64,000 nucleotides of DNA from positions 313,648-377,647 of the forward strand of contig QYAI01000016.1 in the NCBI GenBank assembly GCA_003988855.1, read 5' to 3'. How positions within the stretch are numbered: the stretch's first letter is position 1; each line of letters opens with the position of its first letter. Positions 43,144-54,828 of this stretch are shown one piece after another. The DNA comes from Arachnopeziza araneosa (taxonomy: Eukaryota > Ascomycota > Leotiomycetes > Helotiales > Arachnopezizaceae). The position numbers were made by a program, and so were the translations under genes. A model generated the notes under the pieces. That model ran no database searches. It had not been told where the DNA came from and saw only the letters and a list, made by a program, of their open reading frames with translations.

Positions 43144-43802
43144 ATGTATACTTCTATCCTCTTCACGATCGTCCTGGCTCTGGCTCGCGTTGCCATTGCC
43201 ACTCCTCCTGCTTGTTTGATCGCTGCTATGGGGTGATTATTGTTCATGCTGAGGAATGCGCAGTCTCTAACATCTGCCAGTGTTCAACCAAACCCCGCTG
43301 ATCTGAAGGCGCTCTGCGGAACCCTGGAATCAGCGGTAGCAGGAAACATCACACAGAAGTGCTCCGGCGATGCTGAAGCTTCTGCCATCAGCATCTATGC
43401 CGCGACATGTCTCTCTGCTGAATCTGTTACCATCTGTAAGTCCCACCAAGGACATCTGGTGTGATAGACGGCTAATATTACCAAGCGATCAATACCGCAT
43501 CCTCGTCCTCCTCAGTCTCGTCTTCGGGATCTGCATCAGCTACTCAGACAGGCTCGACCATGACAACTGCTACCGGAACTGTTAAGACTACTGCTACTGG
43601 AAGGTGAGCTGGAAAAACCGAGAAAAACATCAAGGTGGTGGCTAACTATCACTATAGTGGTGCTTCTGCTGGATCAACCGCCAAGGCTACTGGGACCTCT
43701 TCTGGGTCTACCCCGACTTCAACAAATGGTGCCGGATCCGTTACGCCTCAATATGCACTAGCATTGCTTGCCGTTGGTTTTGCTGGCCAATATATTTTGT
43801 AG
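43144..43802 (+). CDS. Small cysteine-containing, Ser/Thr-rich surface protein, probably GPI-anchored
   Basis: Four exons: 43144-43232, 43281-43435, 43486-43603 and 43658-43802, giving 168 residues. A signal peptide (MYTSILFTIVLALARVAIA) precedes a short module with four spaced cysteines, PPACLIAAMG...LKALCG...QKCSG...ATCLSA. A long Ser/Thr/Gly region follows (from TASSSSS to TSTNGAG). The C-terminus QYALALLAVGFAGQYIL is a GPI-attachment-type hydrophobic tail. The cysteine module resembles reduced CFEM-like surface proteins of ascomycetes. No enzyme motif. Likely a cell-wall or membrane glycoprotein. Confidence 0.85.
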
Positions 43803-44008
43803 AGGGATGTACTATAGGATAAGAATGAACGGCGTATAGATGGTCTGATTTGGATACGTTTATATCTCATAGCATGTCATATCAGGATATAGACGGACCG
43901 TAAATCGGAGCGAGAGAAGCAGTGTTGATAATAGATACAGGCTGCCAAGAACCATCACAATTATGAGTTGTTTGTAAACATTTTACGTGTTGGGGTATCT
44001 CAAGAGAG

Positions 44009-44962
44009 TCAAGTTTCCAACAAAGCTTCCACCCCATATTTCCTAGCAATCCGCCTATTCTCCTCCCACTTCACCCACGCCAAACCTTGCAGCAAACTAT
44101 CAGCCAGGTCATCCAGTTTCCCCATCTTCTCCTCTCCCGTCTCTATCAGTTCCTTCTCTTTCTTCCTCCCTCCGGGCGCTCTATCCCACTTCTCCTTATA
44201 CTGCCTTGCCACTGCTTCAACGCCTTCATTCCCTAATCCCACCATCTCTCCATTTTCCAACCACTCCCTCACCAGATCCATCTTCTTCCCCTTATTCCTA
44301 ATCTTGGCACTCTTACTTTTCCTCTCTTTCGCCATCGCACCCTCATCTCCATCCCCCTCGTCCTCACCAACCCAAAACGGGCCCACTTTCCCAGGAGCAA
44401 TCGCCTCTACCTCTCCGTCCCACGCGCCCTCGTTCCTTAATGTACACAGCACAGCATGGAGTATCGACTCAAACATATTGACCCTCACCGTCCATTCTAG
44501 AATATGCTTCGAGTTCATGGATCGGAAACGCTGCCGCTCAATCAAGACGTGTGTAGGATTTTCCGGCAGCAGTTTCTGCCGAAGGAGGGTATATGCGGTC
44601 TTGGAGAGGGTTGTGGGATCGAATGCTTCCTTGGCCGGCTTCTCTTCCAAGCTTGCGTCTTTCTTTGGGGGTAGAGATACAGCGAGGCGGTGCCAAGCGT
44701 GAATCGTGGGCTTCTTTCTAGGCTGACTAGGTTTCGAAGGTGGGATATCGAGAAAGCAATATGCCAGATTGCGAATTCCCATGTCAATGCTCAGAACTCG
44801 CAATGGCTTGGTAACAGGTATGGGCGGGTTGGAGAGGACATCTTGGATGCGGGAGGTGAGGATGGGCTTGGTTCCTGAGGTTGAGATGCCGCATTTGAAG
44901 GCAACTTGTTTGAGAGAGATAAGTTTGAGGGTGCTGGGGATGACGATAGCAGAGGTGGCCAT
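44009..44962 (-). CDS. cce1: Mitochondrial Holliday-junction resolvase Cce1/Ydc2
   Basis: Single exon, 317 residues. It cleaves four-way DNA junctions of mitochondrial DNA. An N-terminal SAP-like helix pair (LKLISLKQVAFKCGISTSG) precedes the RNase H-like core. The catalytic acids are visible in LSIDMGIRNLAYC, VLIERQRFRS and KLDDLADSLLQGLAW. A Lys/Glu-rich, low-complexity insertion (EDEGDGDEGAMAKERKSK) separates the last two motifs. The GC-rich antisense frame 43968-44702 is a shadow. No obvious cleavable presequence beyond the first 20 residues. Confidence 0.93.
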   Translation of the reverse strand: MATSAIVIPSTLKLISLKQVAFKCGISTSGTKPILTSRIQDVLSNPPIPVTKPLRVLSIDMGIRNLAYCFLDIPPSKPSQPRKKPTIHAWHRLAVSLPPKKDASLEEKPAKEAFDPTTLSKTAYTLLRQKLLPENPTHVLIERQRFRSMNSKHILEWTVRVNMFESILHAVLCTLRNEGAWDGEVEAIAPGKVGPFWVGEDEGDGDEGAMAKERKSKSAKIRNKGKKMDLVREWLENGEMVGLGNEGVEAVARQYKEKWDRAPGGRKKEKELIETGEEKMGKLDDLADSLLQGLAWVKWEENRRIARKYGVEALLET

Positions 44963-45704
44963 TCATTTGTTGGATTCATGTTGCTGGGTAGAGGTGGAAT
45001 TGGGACGCGCCGAGGCGAGGCTGGACAAGGCTGATGTCGAGTTTGGGCAACAGAGGATTGGGGGGTGCTTTGCCATGATTTCATTAAATTGTCTGTATTT
45101 TCACACGTGTTTGAGAAATCTTAACCGCTGGCCTATATTCTAGGTATCTCGAAATTCCTCGGCGCTTGGTGAGCGGATCTCATCCTCAGCCATGTCTAAT
45201 GTCTATTTAGCCAGCGATGAAATGTTGAGACAGAAAGGGTTCAAAGTTCAATGACTAGAAAGTGGGCATCAAGCTCTGGTCGGGAAGGTCGATCCCGAGT
45301 CAATATTACCCAGCGCCAACTTAAGAACTTCGGATCTTGTTACAGAAAAGCCGCCCAACAGTGTCGTCTCATGTTTCGAAATTGGGCAGCGGCTGAAGGG
45401 ATGGAGAGAAGTCAGATCAATGCGATCACAGTTAAATTTAAATTTAATCCTTCTCAGTTCATAAGTAAACATTGAAGGATAACTCTGCTGTCTATAAGAT
45501 GAACCACATGAAAGTAAGTGTTTCTCAACGCCAAAACTGAATGCAGTAAGTTATCCATTCAACGGACTATTAAAACGCATTCCATCTCATACGATCCTGT
45601 CATATATACCATATTCCCCAGTGAAATTTTACGTCAAGCCTTTCAACGGCGACGCTGTCACCCTTTCTAATCCACGAACATACAAGCCGCATTAAACTTT
45701 AAGC
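44963..45704. other. Intergenic, nothing recognised
   Basis: Contains the cce1 promoter and the 3' flank of the cupredoxin gene. No coding content. Confidence 0.5.
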
Positions 45705-46781
45705 TTAGGCTGGTACCGCCGACTCGAGCGCAGCCATGGGCATGGCACCTGAAAGCTTATTAGATCTCTTTTCGCAGTGATATCATACGTGAAGCTTACC
45801 TGACATTCCACCGTACATGCCAATACCTTGAACAGAAGCTTCTGGGAAAGCGGCTTGTCCGCAGAGACATGAGCATTCGCACGCTCCGTTGTTAACTGCT
45901 CCAGTTCCGGTGGCAAAGGTAGCTCCTGCGGCAGCGGCCGAAGCGGTGGTAGCGACAGGAGCGGCGGAAACAACTGAAGAGCCGGAGTTTGATGTACCTC
46001 CGGTGATGGCAGTCGCGGATCCGGTACCATTCTGTGCAATGGCGAGTTGTTGGAATGCAGCTTGGGTCTTGTTACCACCGGTGGTGGCGTTGTTAGGGTT
46101 GATAGAGAAAGTCATTCCCTTTCCGCAGTGGCCAGTTTGTCTGCAGTAAAACCCTATCGGATGTTAGGGTACCTTCAAAGCTGATAGATATGGCTACTTA
46201 CAGAGAGGAGTGGCTACGGTGACTTGCATGGCCATTGCTGGTGGTGGGCTGACAGAGTTGTTCAAGTTAGGCATGAAACCAGAATCCATTCCATTGGCAA
46301 TCTTCACACAAGGTTGAGCGAAAGCTGCTTGCGTAGCGGTGTGGTTTTGCGATTCAAAGTTGAAAATGACAACATCTCCAATATTTGCGACGACGGAGTC
46401 TGGAGAATACACAAGACCAGCTGATCCACCAACTGTGACCTACGCAATCGTCAACCCACGATATAAAAGCGATTCCTCTCTGAAACTTACATTGTGTGTT
46501 GCAGCTGCTGAACTGGCACCGGCAACGGAGGACAAGGAATTGACAGTCTGAGTTGGTGCTCCACCCCCGTTGTTGACCCAGATGAGAATGATTTCAACTG
46601 CGGAACCTGATGCAACCGAAATTCCCTGAGATTCAAGAGAGCTGAGTGTGCTTGCATCTCCCTGCTGAACAGTCACATCCAACTGACGATCTACCAGCCC
46701 TCTCGCACTCAAGTCTGATTGGAGTGAGTTGGCTAGTGCCAGAGGCGCAGCGGCCAAGGTTGCAATTGCGGAGAATCTCAT
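45705..46781 (-). CDS. Secreted cupredoxin-domain, serine-rich protein
   Basis: Four exons: 46781-46491, 46439-46202, 46153-45800 and 45748-45705, giving 308 residues. The signal peptide is MRFSAIATLAAAPLALA. The cupredoxin part spans VTVGGSAGLVYSPDSVVANIG, VIFNFESQNHTATQ, QPCVKIANGMDSGFMP and WFYCRQTGHCGKGMTFSINP. Candidate type 1 copper ligands His, Cys, His and Met lie in these blocks. The remainder is Ser/Ala/Gly/Thr-rich. This combination is a widespread fungal family annotated as extracellular serine-rich protein. A short C-terminal exon encodes AMPMAALESAVPA. The role may be copper binding or wall association. Confidence 0.92.
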
Positions 46782-47960
46782 GGTGATATATTATATAAAA
46801 GACGTGATCGAATCGAGAGAATACGCGAAGATGGAAGCCGCACTGCGGTTTAGCTGAACTATCAAAGTTGTCTTGGCTTGCTGTTAAGGATCGTGTAATA
46901 GAGCCAGAAGGCGAGGTCCTGCTCGTTGATTGAATAGCTGAAGAAGAAAGATGAAAAGGAGTGAATGAACGTGTTCACAGCAAGACGAATGAAGAACAAC
47001 AATAGAGAGATGGAGAGGTCAGACTTGGGGACCAGAGGCTATTAAATCAAGCATGAAATGTGTCGCAAGGACCACTGCAAACTCCCTTGGAACCTGCGGC
47101 AAGAGGAGATCCTGGGACGAAACAAAAAGTACATCCTGCGCCCGGAGGCCTCGTTGTCCGGTCCATGGAGACCTTCCAAACAGCATAGTCCCTGGGACAA
47201 GAGAGCTGCGTTTTTCGTCTAATCCGATACATGATCTTCTGCTATCCCAAGGGAGAGGAGGCCGTGGATGTCGAGCACGGAGCAGCCTGTGGTTGCTGCT
47301 CGAGGAGGCGACCATCTTCGGACGGCAACTGTTTGAGAGTGCGTTGCATGTCAGTCTCACATCCGAACTTAGGCGACTCCGACAGGGGTTCAACACAGCA
47401 CAACGTCTCGGAGATGCGAAAAAGGGTTGACATGATCTGATAATGACGGGAGCGAGAAGAAAGAGTCTTTGGCGTTCCGGAACACCAGATCTTCCAGCCC
47501 CATCCCATAAACGGGACGGAGATGAGCTTGATGGCAAGTGAAGAGCTCCATAATGTAACTCTGCGCAAGCTTCCAAGAAGCGGGTGCTACACAAAAAATC
47601 GAGGTTATCAACGCGGACTTGGTTGCAAATTATTTATTCGCTCGGTGACCCGTTGTGAAAGCCACCTCGAGACCTATTTTTCGTCCTAATTCTACATTGC
47701 GGCCTCGCAGTAAACGTTTCTGCAGCCAAAGGCCAAACATCAGATTAGGCGCTCGCACTTCGACTCCCGAACTTGAAACCAAGTCCTTCTAGCGCTTTGT
47801 TTCTTCTTCTCAGTCGGCGATTGATCCCATGTTTCTGGCATCTGCCAGTAGTCCGGATTGAATGTTTCGCTCGGATAGTGATTCGGGAAGTTCAACTATA
47901 TCGGATGGTCCAAACCGCCTTCGTTACAGATCTTGCGGCTCAATCCATCGCAGTTCCATC
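46782..47960. other. 1.2 kb gene-free stretch
   Basis: The longest frame (47019-47594, minus) lacks any domain and has biased composition, so I do not call it. No other structure recognised. Confidence 0.5.
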
Positions 47961-48689
47961 TCATGCATCAGGCTTGGCATCTACCCTTGCCTTTGCCTGC
48001 TGTTGACCCTCGTACAGTCCTGTATAGTAGCCAGCATAATACCAGGACATCAGTAAATTCTTCAAGCCTTCATCATGAACTACACCAAACGGGTCCACAT
48101 TAGCTCCGTCCATGAATCTTCGGAACTCGGAAGATTGTCTCACCTTGGCCGACGAGATGTTGGGGCAGTGCTGGCGATCCATTTGGTCCTTTGGCCGGTG
48201 ACGTGTCCGTCTCTCCTCCCTAAACAAAGATAAGATTCAGTCACAGATTGGCATGAAGAATGCCAAGGAGATGTGTTTGGACCCCGGAAAGCTTACTGGT
48301 ACTGATCCGGTTGAAGGTTTGTCAAGATCCACGGTTTCTTCGGTAGGATCCTTCTTGGCAGGTGGATCATTAATTAGCCTTTCCTCGACCTGGCCTTCTT
48401 GATCATTCATCTCTTCGCCGCTGGCGTGATATTAGAATGTTTGCTAGACTAAAGGAAAGCCGAACTCACATTCGGTCATAATGATCCTCACTGCTCTTAA
48501 GAAGCTCATCGACATCTTCGCCCCGCGCCGTTATACTGTGGTATTTCTTGCCCTGTCAGTTCTTTCATACTGCCCTCGTCTGGGCTGTGAAATGACTACC
48601 TTATATTCATCAAGAGCATCATTCCAGGAATCTACCAAAGCAGAATCATCCCAAATCTCAGCATGTGGTATATTTGTATTCTGCGCCAT
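47961..48689 (-). CDS. smn1: Survival motor neuron-like protein
   Basis: Five exons: 48689-48600, 48546-48470, 48420-48297, 48219-48144 and 48079-47961, giving 161 residues. The N-terminus holds the Gemin2-binding block EIWDDSALVDSWNDALDEYK followed by KYHSI. The C-terminus holds the YG box MSWYYAGYYTGLYEGQ, which drives SMN oligomerisation. There is no Tudor domain, as in the fission yeast protein. SMN assembles Sm rings on spliceosomal snRNAs. The acceptor of intron 1 is ambiguous: two AG sites six bases apart both keep frame (EYKKYHSI preferred, EYKGKKYHSI possible). Confidence 0.92.
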
Positions 48690-50055
48690 CCGAAAATAAA
48701 TGTAGAAATTCTATGGCTTGTTGTGATTGTGTTTTAGGAGGGAAGGGACAGAAACGAGATTTGAGATGGCTGCGAAGCTTCACATCATGTGACCTTCAAG
48801 ATATCTAACATTTCTAGATTGGATTTCTTCTGATTTGAAATTTTAAACTTCAGGTACAGTATCATTTTCATCTTACGGTATCTTATAATTCGTATCAGAT
48901 ACTACCTATTTCCATTCAGGACCAATCTTCAACCCTCACGTGGTTTCATCTACTGTCCAGTGTTACCTTTAGATCTTGGTATTGCAGGAAACTCTTTCAG
49001 ATGATCATGCTAATAAAAACAGTTCTTCTGGAAAATTCGACGTTCGATCATCTTGAACCATTACCAGATTACAAGGAGTTGCTAACCAACGCCTAGTTCA
49101 ACAATTTCCGAGCCAAGCCCATGAATCTCTTGATTCATAAGAAGAGGCCTACATAATCCTGTAATGCCGAAAAGTATTTCTTCCATTTCGAAATATGAGC
49201 AACTCTAGTCTTAGACTTTCACAACCTAGCCAATGAATGAAAATGAGGTTGAAACTCGTTCAGGCCAACCAAGACTTGGCCATTCTCCCACATAAGTTTA
49301 AATTTCAAGTTCGGACGCCAAGAATGCCGAATACAGCAAGTGATCATGCAGAGAAAGGACGAACTCCTGCGGCTAAACCTTTGAGGCAGAATTACGGCAC
49401 GGCATTAGCGGTATAGCTGAAGCAATGCAAGCATAGAACCCATGTATGAAAGCTTGGCCATTGAATGCTGGGAGGGAGATGAAGAGAAGTATGGTATGCT
49501 TGTACAGATTTTACCCATAAGAAACCCTCCATAGTGTATTGCATTATGGGCCTGACTTCAGTTCAGAAATGGATATGCAAACATACACATATGGTGAGCT
49601 TTTTACTGTGACCAAAAGGATCATTAGTAACAGATTAATTGGGATATCGTCATCGGAGAAAGGCATTCAAGATAGAATGTTTAATCGATATGGATGGCTG
49701 AATGATCAGCTGGACTTGAGACTTAAAATATGTCTCTGAACCTTGTGTACAGATTGTTGGACAATTATAATTGATCAATGAAGTGTGGAGGGGTTCAAAC
49801 AAAAAGTAATGGTGCGCTCAAAAGCTGTAACTAAAAACAGGAAGTCAAGAGTCCTAGCTTATTGAATTATGGAGAGCGAGAACGTGGATCTCCTAAAGAT
49901 CACCTAAATCAACACGAAGCACAACAAGTCGCCGACAACTAAGGTGGGGCATATCCGAAAGCGGTGAGGCTTTTGGGCAGAAAGCAACGCTAAGAAAAAG
50001 TTCTCGAGATTTTGAACTTTGCAAACTTCTTTTGTAACTTTGCGAACTCACAATT
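48690..50055. other. 1.4 kb gene-free stretch
   Basis: AT-rich with no recognisable coding content. It separates the divergent smn1 and nop15 genes. Confidence 0.5.
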
Positions 50056-51352
50056 ATGGCCAAGGACACTTCTTTAAAGAAGCGCAAGGGTAATTAAATT
50101 AGCTATGCAGCTAAAATGTCTATAATATTTCGGTGTTAATCTTTCATAGCTTCAATTCCAGAAGCTGGAACGGATAAATTGAAGAAAGTGAAGAAGGTCA
50201 TCACAGAAACCGTAGATACTTCTGCAAAAAAACGTAAAGGTATGCAACCCTCAATCTACCAAACACTATTCCTAATCATCATCAGCTACGGAAGACGACT
50301 CACCAGTCGAAGTCAAGAAGAGCAAGAAGGCTTCAAAAGTCTCGATTAAGGAAGTCCAGTCCTCACCCATTCCCGCTGAGAAAGCAAAGGGCACGATCAA
50401 GTCGAAACCAGCAAAGAAAGGCAAGAAGACTGTGGAGGTGGAAGTAAAGATTGTTGAAGAAATTGAAGAATCCAATGCTGCTGAAGAAGAGAACCCGTTT
50501 TCTGAAGAGGACGAAGATTCTGAGGTTGGAGACCAGACAGATGCACTATTAAAGGGATTTGAGAGCGATGGAGACGAAGATGATGCCTTGAATGAAGAAG
50601 GTTTACCAGAAGGCCAAGAGGTTCCTGCCAGGAAAGAGCTCAGTAAGAAGCAGGAGAAAGCGCTGAAGAAGGCAGCTCTAGCATCCGATTCAGACAAGCC
50701 GGGCGTTGTTTACATTGGTCGCATCCCTCATGGCTTCTACGAAAACGAGATGAGGTCCTATTTCAAGCAGTTTGGAAATATTCTAAAGCTCCGCCTGTCT
50801 CGAAATAAGAAGACCGGTGCGAGCAAGCATTACGCATGGATTCAATTCGAGTCCGCAGTAGTGGCAGATATCGTGGCAAAGACTATGGATAATTATCTTA
50901 TGTTTGGTCATATTCTCAAAGTTAAAATTGTTCCAGATGAGCAAGTTCCCGAGGATTTATTCAAGGGGGCCAACAAGAGGTTCAAGAAGGTTCCGTGGAA
51001 CAAAATGGAGGGAAGAAAGCTCGCACAAGGCCAGTCCAAGAAAGTTTGGGATGAACGCGTTGACAGGGAAAAGAACCGTCGTGTTGAAAAAGCTGCGAAG
51101 TTGAAGGCAATTGGATACGAGTTTGAGTCTCCTGGTGTCAAATCAACCAGCGATATTGTGCGAAATGGCAAGATGGTTACAGAGCCTGAGGCCCCTGAAA
51201 TATCTCTCTTGATCGAAGCTACACCCTCCTCTAACAAAGCTATGGAAGTGGATGCGGAGATCGAGCCATCGCATGGGGTTGAAGGTGCCGAAAAGGTTGA
51301 GAAGAAGACGAAGAAAGCGAAGAAGGCAAAGAAGCAGAAGGGAGCGGCATAA
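50056..51352 (+). CDS. nop15: Nucleolar RRM protein Nop15 (NIFK-like)
   Basis: Three exons: 50056-50089, 50150-50239 and 50286-51352, 396 residues. The N-terminal third is Lys- and acid-rich (KKVKKVITE, EENPFSEEDEDSE). One RRM follows from about 210 to 290 with RNP2 VVYIGRIPHGF and RNP1-like KHYAWIQFES. The conserved Nop15 extension KFKKVPWNKMEG-type block comes next (RFKKVPWNKMEGRKL). The C-terminus is a Lys-repeat, KKTKKAKKAKKQKG, a nucleolar signal. Nop15 is needed for 60S pre-rRNA processing. It is longer than yeast Nop15 (about 220 residues) because of the tails, as in other filamentous fungi. Confidence 0.92.
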
Positions 51353-51983
51353 TTGTTGAGAATGAAAGTCTAACTGATACCGAAGTGTAGTACTGTCTGA
51401 ATTGGACAAGGTCGATATTCTGGTCAACATGGTGCATAAGCAACCATCATCTGCAAGCCAACTCAGCATGCAAGTCTGTTGTCATTACCTTAAATAGCTA
51501 CCAGCAATCTAGGACGAACGGTGAACACAATTCATAGTTCGCTAAAAACCGAACAAATCATTGTAAATCCCGCCTCATTCCCAGATATCATTATCCACCT
51601 TGCCGTGACTATCTTGCTACAGCACATTAGGATTGGGGAATTTCAACCTCTTTCCGTTCACAAGTTCCAACGTGTCGTTGAACCCACCCTTCTACACACC
51701 CCACTTTCGCAAGCTTCACTTCCTGAATTGTCTACCATTGGTCAATCTGTGCGAGGCCTGCAGAAGCTATCCGTTGTCCTACTACTGAATATACGGAAAG
51801 CTGTTAGCTTATCTTTGCATAAATACGCCCTTCCAATGTCGATAATAGCAAGCCGAGGGGTCTATCTTAAGCCGCATCAAATCATATATATTTGTCTTCC
51901 TGCCATAGATTCTCTTATTTTCTATCCAAATTCATATACTTCACCTATCCTTCCTCATATCCTCTAAATAAAAGTCGACTAAG
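51353..51983. other. Intergenic, nothing recognised
   Basis: AT-rich flank of nop15 and promoter of the FMN oxidase. The frame at 51521-51967 has no domain. Confidence 0.5.
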
Positions 51984-53457
51984 ATGGCAAACCGACTTCC
52001 TTCTATTGATAATTCGATCTTCACAATCACTGACCTCCGAGAAGCAGGTTCAAAAAAGCTCTCAAAAATGTATAGAGGTACGGACATTTAGGAAGCACCT
52101 ACGACTCTCGCTAACTGAGTATGCCAGAGTACTTCAATGAAGGAGCCATGGATATGATAACGTACACTTTTTCTTTCCATCTTGTTAAACTCAGCTAACT
52201 TCAATAGTCTCAAAGATAACGAAGAAGCCTTCAATCGCTACAAAATCCGGCCACGGATCCTCGTGAATGTCTCCAATGTTGACATGTCAACAACCATTTT
52301 CGGAACCAAGGTGTGCAGTGCCATCATATGCTGAGCACGAACTCATCTGAATAGGTCTCATTCCCATTAGGATTTGCTCCAGCAGCAATGCACAAGCTTG
52401 CACATCCCGAGGGCGAAGTGGCTACTTCTCGAGCTGCTGCTAAGAATGGTATTGCGATGGGTCTATCTTCTTGGTCAACGTCTTCAATGGAAGATGTGAT
52501 TGCAGAGGGGAAGGGAAATCCATACGCTTTTCAGGTCACACTGCTTAAGGATCGAGAGATAGCGCTAAAGATGCTGAAGCGTGCTGAACGTGAGTCAGCT
52601 CCGCCTGCAATTTCACAGAAAGATATTGATCTGGCTAGGTAATGGATACAAAGCCATTCTCTTGACAGTAGATGGCGTAGTCCTTGGTCGACGGCTGAAC
52701 GAGCATCGGAACTCATTTATCCTCCCAGAAGGTATCACTTACCCAAATATCGAATCCAGAACAAGTTCTAGCAGTCTCGTCCACGGAGTATCATCTGATG
52801 ATGGTTTGAACTATGGTCTGGTTACCAGTTCCAAACACGTATCCAACCGCTCACTTCTTTTAGATACGAACGTAGACTGGGCAAACGTAATCCCCTGGCT
52901 TCGAGCAAACACAAAGCTTCCTCTCTGGGTCAAAGGGCGTGGGTGACCATCTTCTCATCTTCTCATCCTACCTGATCACTTCTCACTAACGGCACGACCA
53001 GTATACACAGCCGAAGATGTCTCACTAGCTATCCAGTACGGCCTCGACGGCGTCATCATATCCAATCACGGCGGAAGGCAGCTTGATACAGCTCCTGCCA
53101 GCCTCGATGCGCTCCGAGAATGTGCTCCTGTCGCCGCAGGCAAGATCCACATCGCTATCGATGGCGGCATTCGTCGAGGGACCGATATCTTCAAAGCACT
53201 TGCGTTAGGAGCTTGTTTTTGTTTTGTGGGGCGAGTGCCAATTTGGGGACTGGCATACGATGGTGAGAGAGGCGTGGATCTTGCTATTAATTTGCTCATG
53301 GAGGAATTTCGTACGACGATGCAGCTTGCCGGGTGAGTAATGTGGTGTGTTGTGGCCGATAAACATGTTGATATTTTTTAGTTGCAAAAACGTAAAAGAG
53401 ATCTCAAGAGCTCATCTCTCTGTTCTTGGAATTGACGGAGTACTGGCGAAGCTTTAA
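51984..53457 (+). CDS. FMN-dependent 2-hydroxyacid oxidase/dehydrogenase
   Basis: Eight exons: 51984-52077, 52128-52161, 52208-52310, 52355-52589, 52639-52815, 52864-52938, 53002-53332 and 53382-53457, giving 374 residues. The family oxidises glycolate, lactate or related acids to 2-oxo acids. The TIM barrel is recognisable: EYFNEGAMD, FPLGFAPAAMHKLAHPEGE, GYKAILLTVDGVVLGRR, LPLWVKG (FMN-phosphate/N5 lysine), then SNHGGRQLDTAPASLDAL with the catalytic His and Arg, and AIDGGIRRGTDIFKALALGA. No cytochrome b5 domain or presequence, so it is not a cytochrome b2. It ends AKL, but without the SKL-type consensus residues AKL may still act as a weak peroxisomal signal. Substrate unknown. Confidence 0.92.
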
Positions 53458-53713
53458 TGAGATGCTCAATTAGCAGATTTCGAAGAAATGAGATACCTAG
53501 TATACATTTTCAGCGCTGAAGACTGGCCTGGCATAGAGATTAGACCCTCTATACTGTTTGATGAAATGTCATTAAAATGTATTTTCAGAACAAAATATTG
53601 CTAATGCATTCTCTCGATTGGAGGTAGAAGGTTCGAGGAACAGAAGGTTGTGGACAAGCTCTCATGTTCCTTCTCAGTGCTCTTGGGTATTTAGGGGGTG
53701 TAAAATCACAATT

Positions 53714-54828
53714 CTACGCCTTTATCCGCTTTTCAAATAGCGGTAAGCTCACCAACCCTTTCTTCTCCTTCAAACTCCACTGCAGACATTTCAAAAGGCC
53801 ATAGACCATTCTCAAATTCGGGGCTGGGACTCCCAGTCTCTCTGCCTCTCGCAATGGCTCGCCGACAATATTCTCAAACTCAATATAGTTCCCCTTGACA
53901 TTGTCAGCTTGAACTTCATTGCCCAAAAAGTTTCAAAAACCCTTACCTTCTCAATATCCTGTTGCATGCTCGGCTTGAAGAACGTATCTTCCGGATCACA
54001 ATTTATCATATCCTCCACGATACTCTCCGGTAATTCATGACCGGCCGCTTTCGCAATCGCACAGATCTCCAGCATCAAGGGTCGTACTACATCATCAATA
54101 GGAAATTTATAGATTCGCATGCGAGAGGTATCCATTCGTGTGATGGTACAAGCGGAATTGTAGCACGCGTTATAGACTAGCTTTCTCCAGCGAACAAATC
54201 CTACATCGGCGTTGTAGGTACAAGTGACCTTCCCCGAGGCACTGTATATCTCCACGAATTTCTTGGCAACAGAGATGCTTTTCTCGAGAGGAATGTTGGG
54301 ATTTTCAAAGGCACCAACGATAAGTCGGTCGCGGTCATCATGAAGGATGTGTCCGGGTTGAGTTTCGGTAGCTCCAATGAGAGAGACGCCTGAGAGGACG
54401 GGATTATGAGGAAAGGTAGCGATGACCGGCTTTTCTATGTTGAGCCCATTTTGGAGGAGGACTATGGCGGACTTCGAGGTTACTGCAGGGCCAATAAGTT
54501 GAGCGATTGGTTGGACGTCGGCAACGTTTTTGGTAGTGACGATTATGAAGTCGAACTGATCCTCATCTTCTGAAACTTTGGGAATCGCATTTAAGACTAG
54601 GTAGGTTAGCAGAGTTGTTGAAAGGAAGCGAAACTGACTCTTCGTTGGGCGATAGCCTGTGATATCTCCGTGGTCAATTGACCTGATAGTGAATCCATCT
54701 CGAGTAACAGCCTCGTAATTCGATCTCAAGATAGCAGTGACAGTCGCTAGTTTTCCAGACTCAACATTATATGCCGCCATCGTACCAACACCACCACTAC
54801 CAACCAAGAGGATATTTACTTTCGTCAT
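53714..54828 (-). CDS. Ketopantoate reductase-like protein (ApbA/PanE family)
   Basis: Three exons: 54828-54639, 54596-53947 and 53893-53714, 339 residues. The N-terminal NADPH fold shows VNILLVGSGGVGTMAAY. FIIVTTKNVADVQPI and VLLQNGLNIEKPV follow, as in ketopantoate reductases. The catalytic Lys and the Asn after it are in RWRKLVYNACYNS. The C-terminal helical domain ends GVPAPNLRMVYGLLKC. Fungi carry several such paralogues, so the substrate may be another 2-oxo acid and pantothenate synthesis is not assured. Its 3' end lies 256 bp from the 3' end of the FMN oxidase gene. Confidence 0.9.

Noticed and set aside
43968..44702. 244-residue plus-strand frame
   Set aside because: It is antisense to the well-supported Cce1 gene and consists of low-complexity Ser/Pro/Phe sequence.
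47019..47594. 191-residue minus-strand frame in the gap before smn1
   Set aside because: No domain, no homologue recalled, Arg/Ser/Leu-biased composition and overlapping open frames on both strands suggest a GC-rich chance frame.
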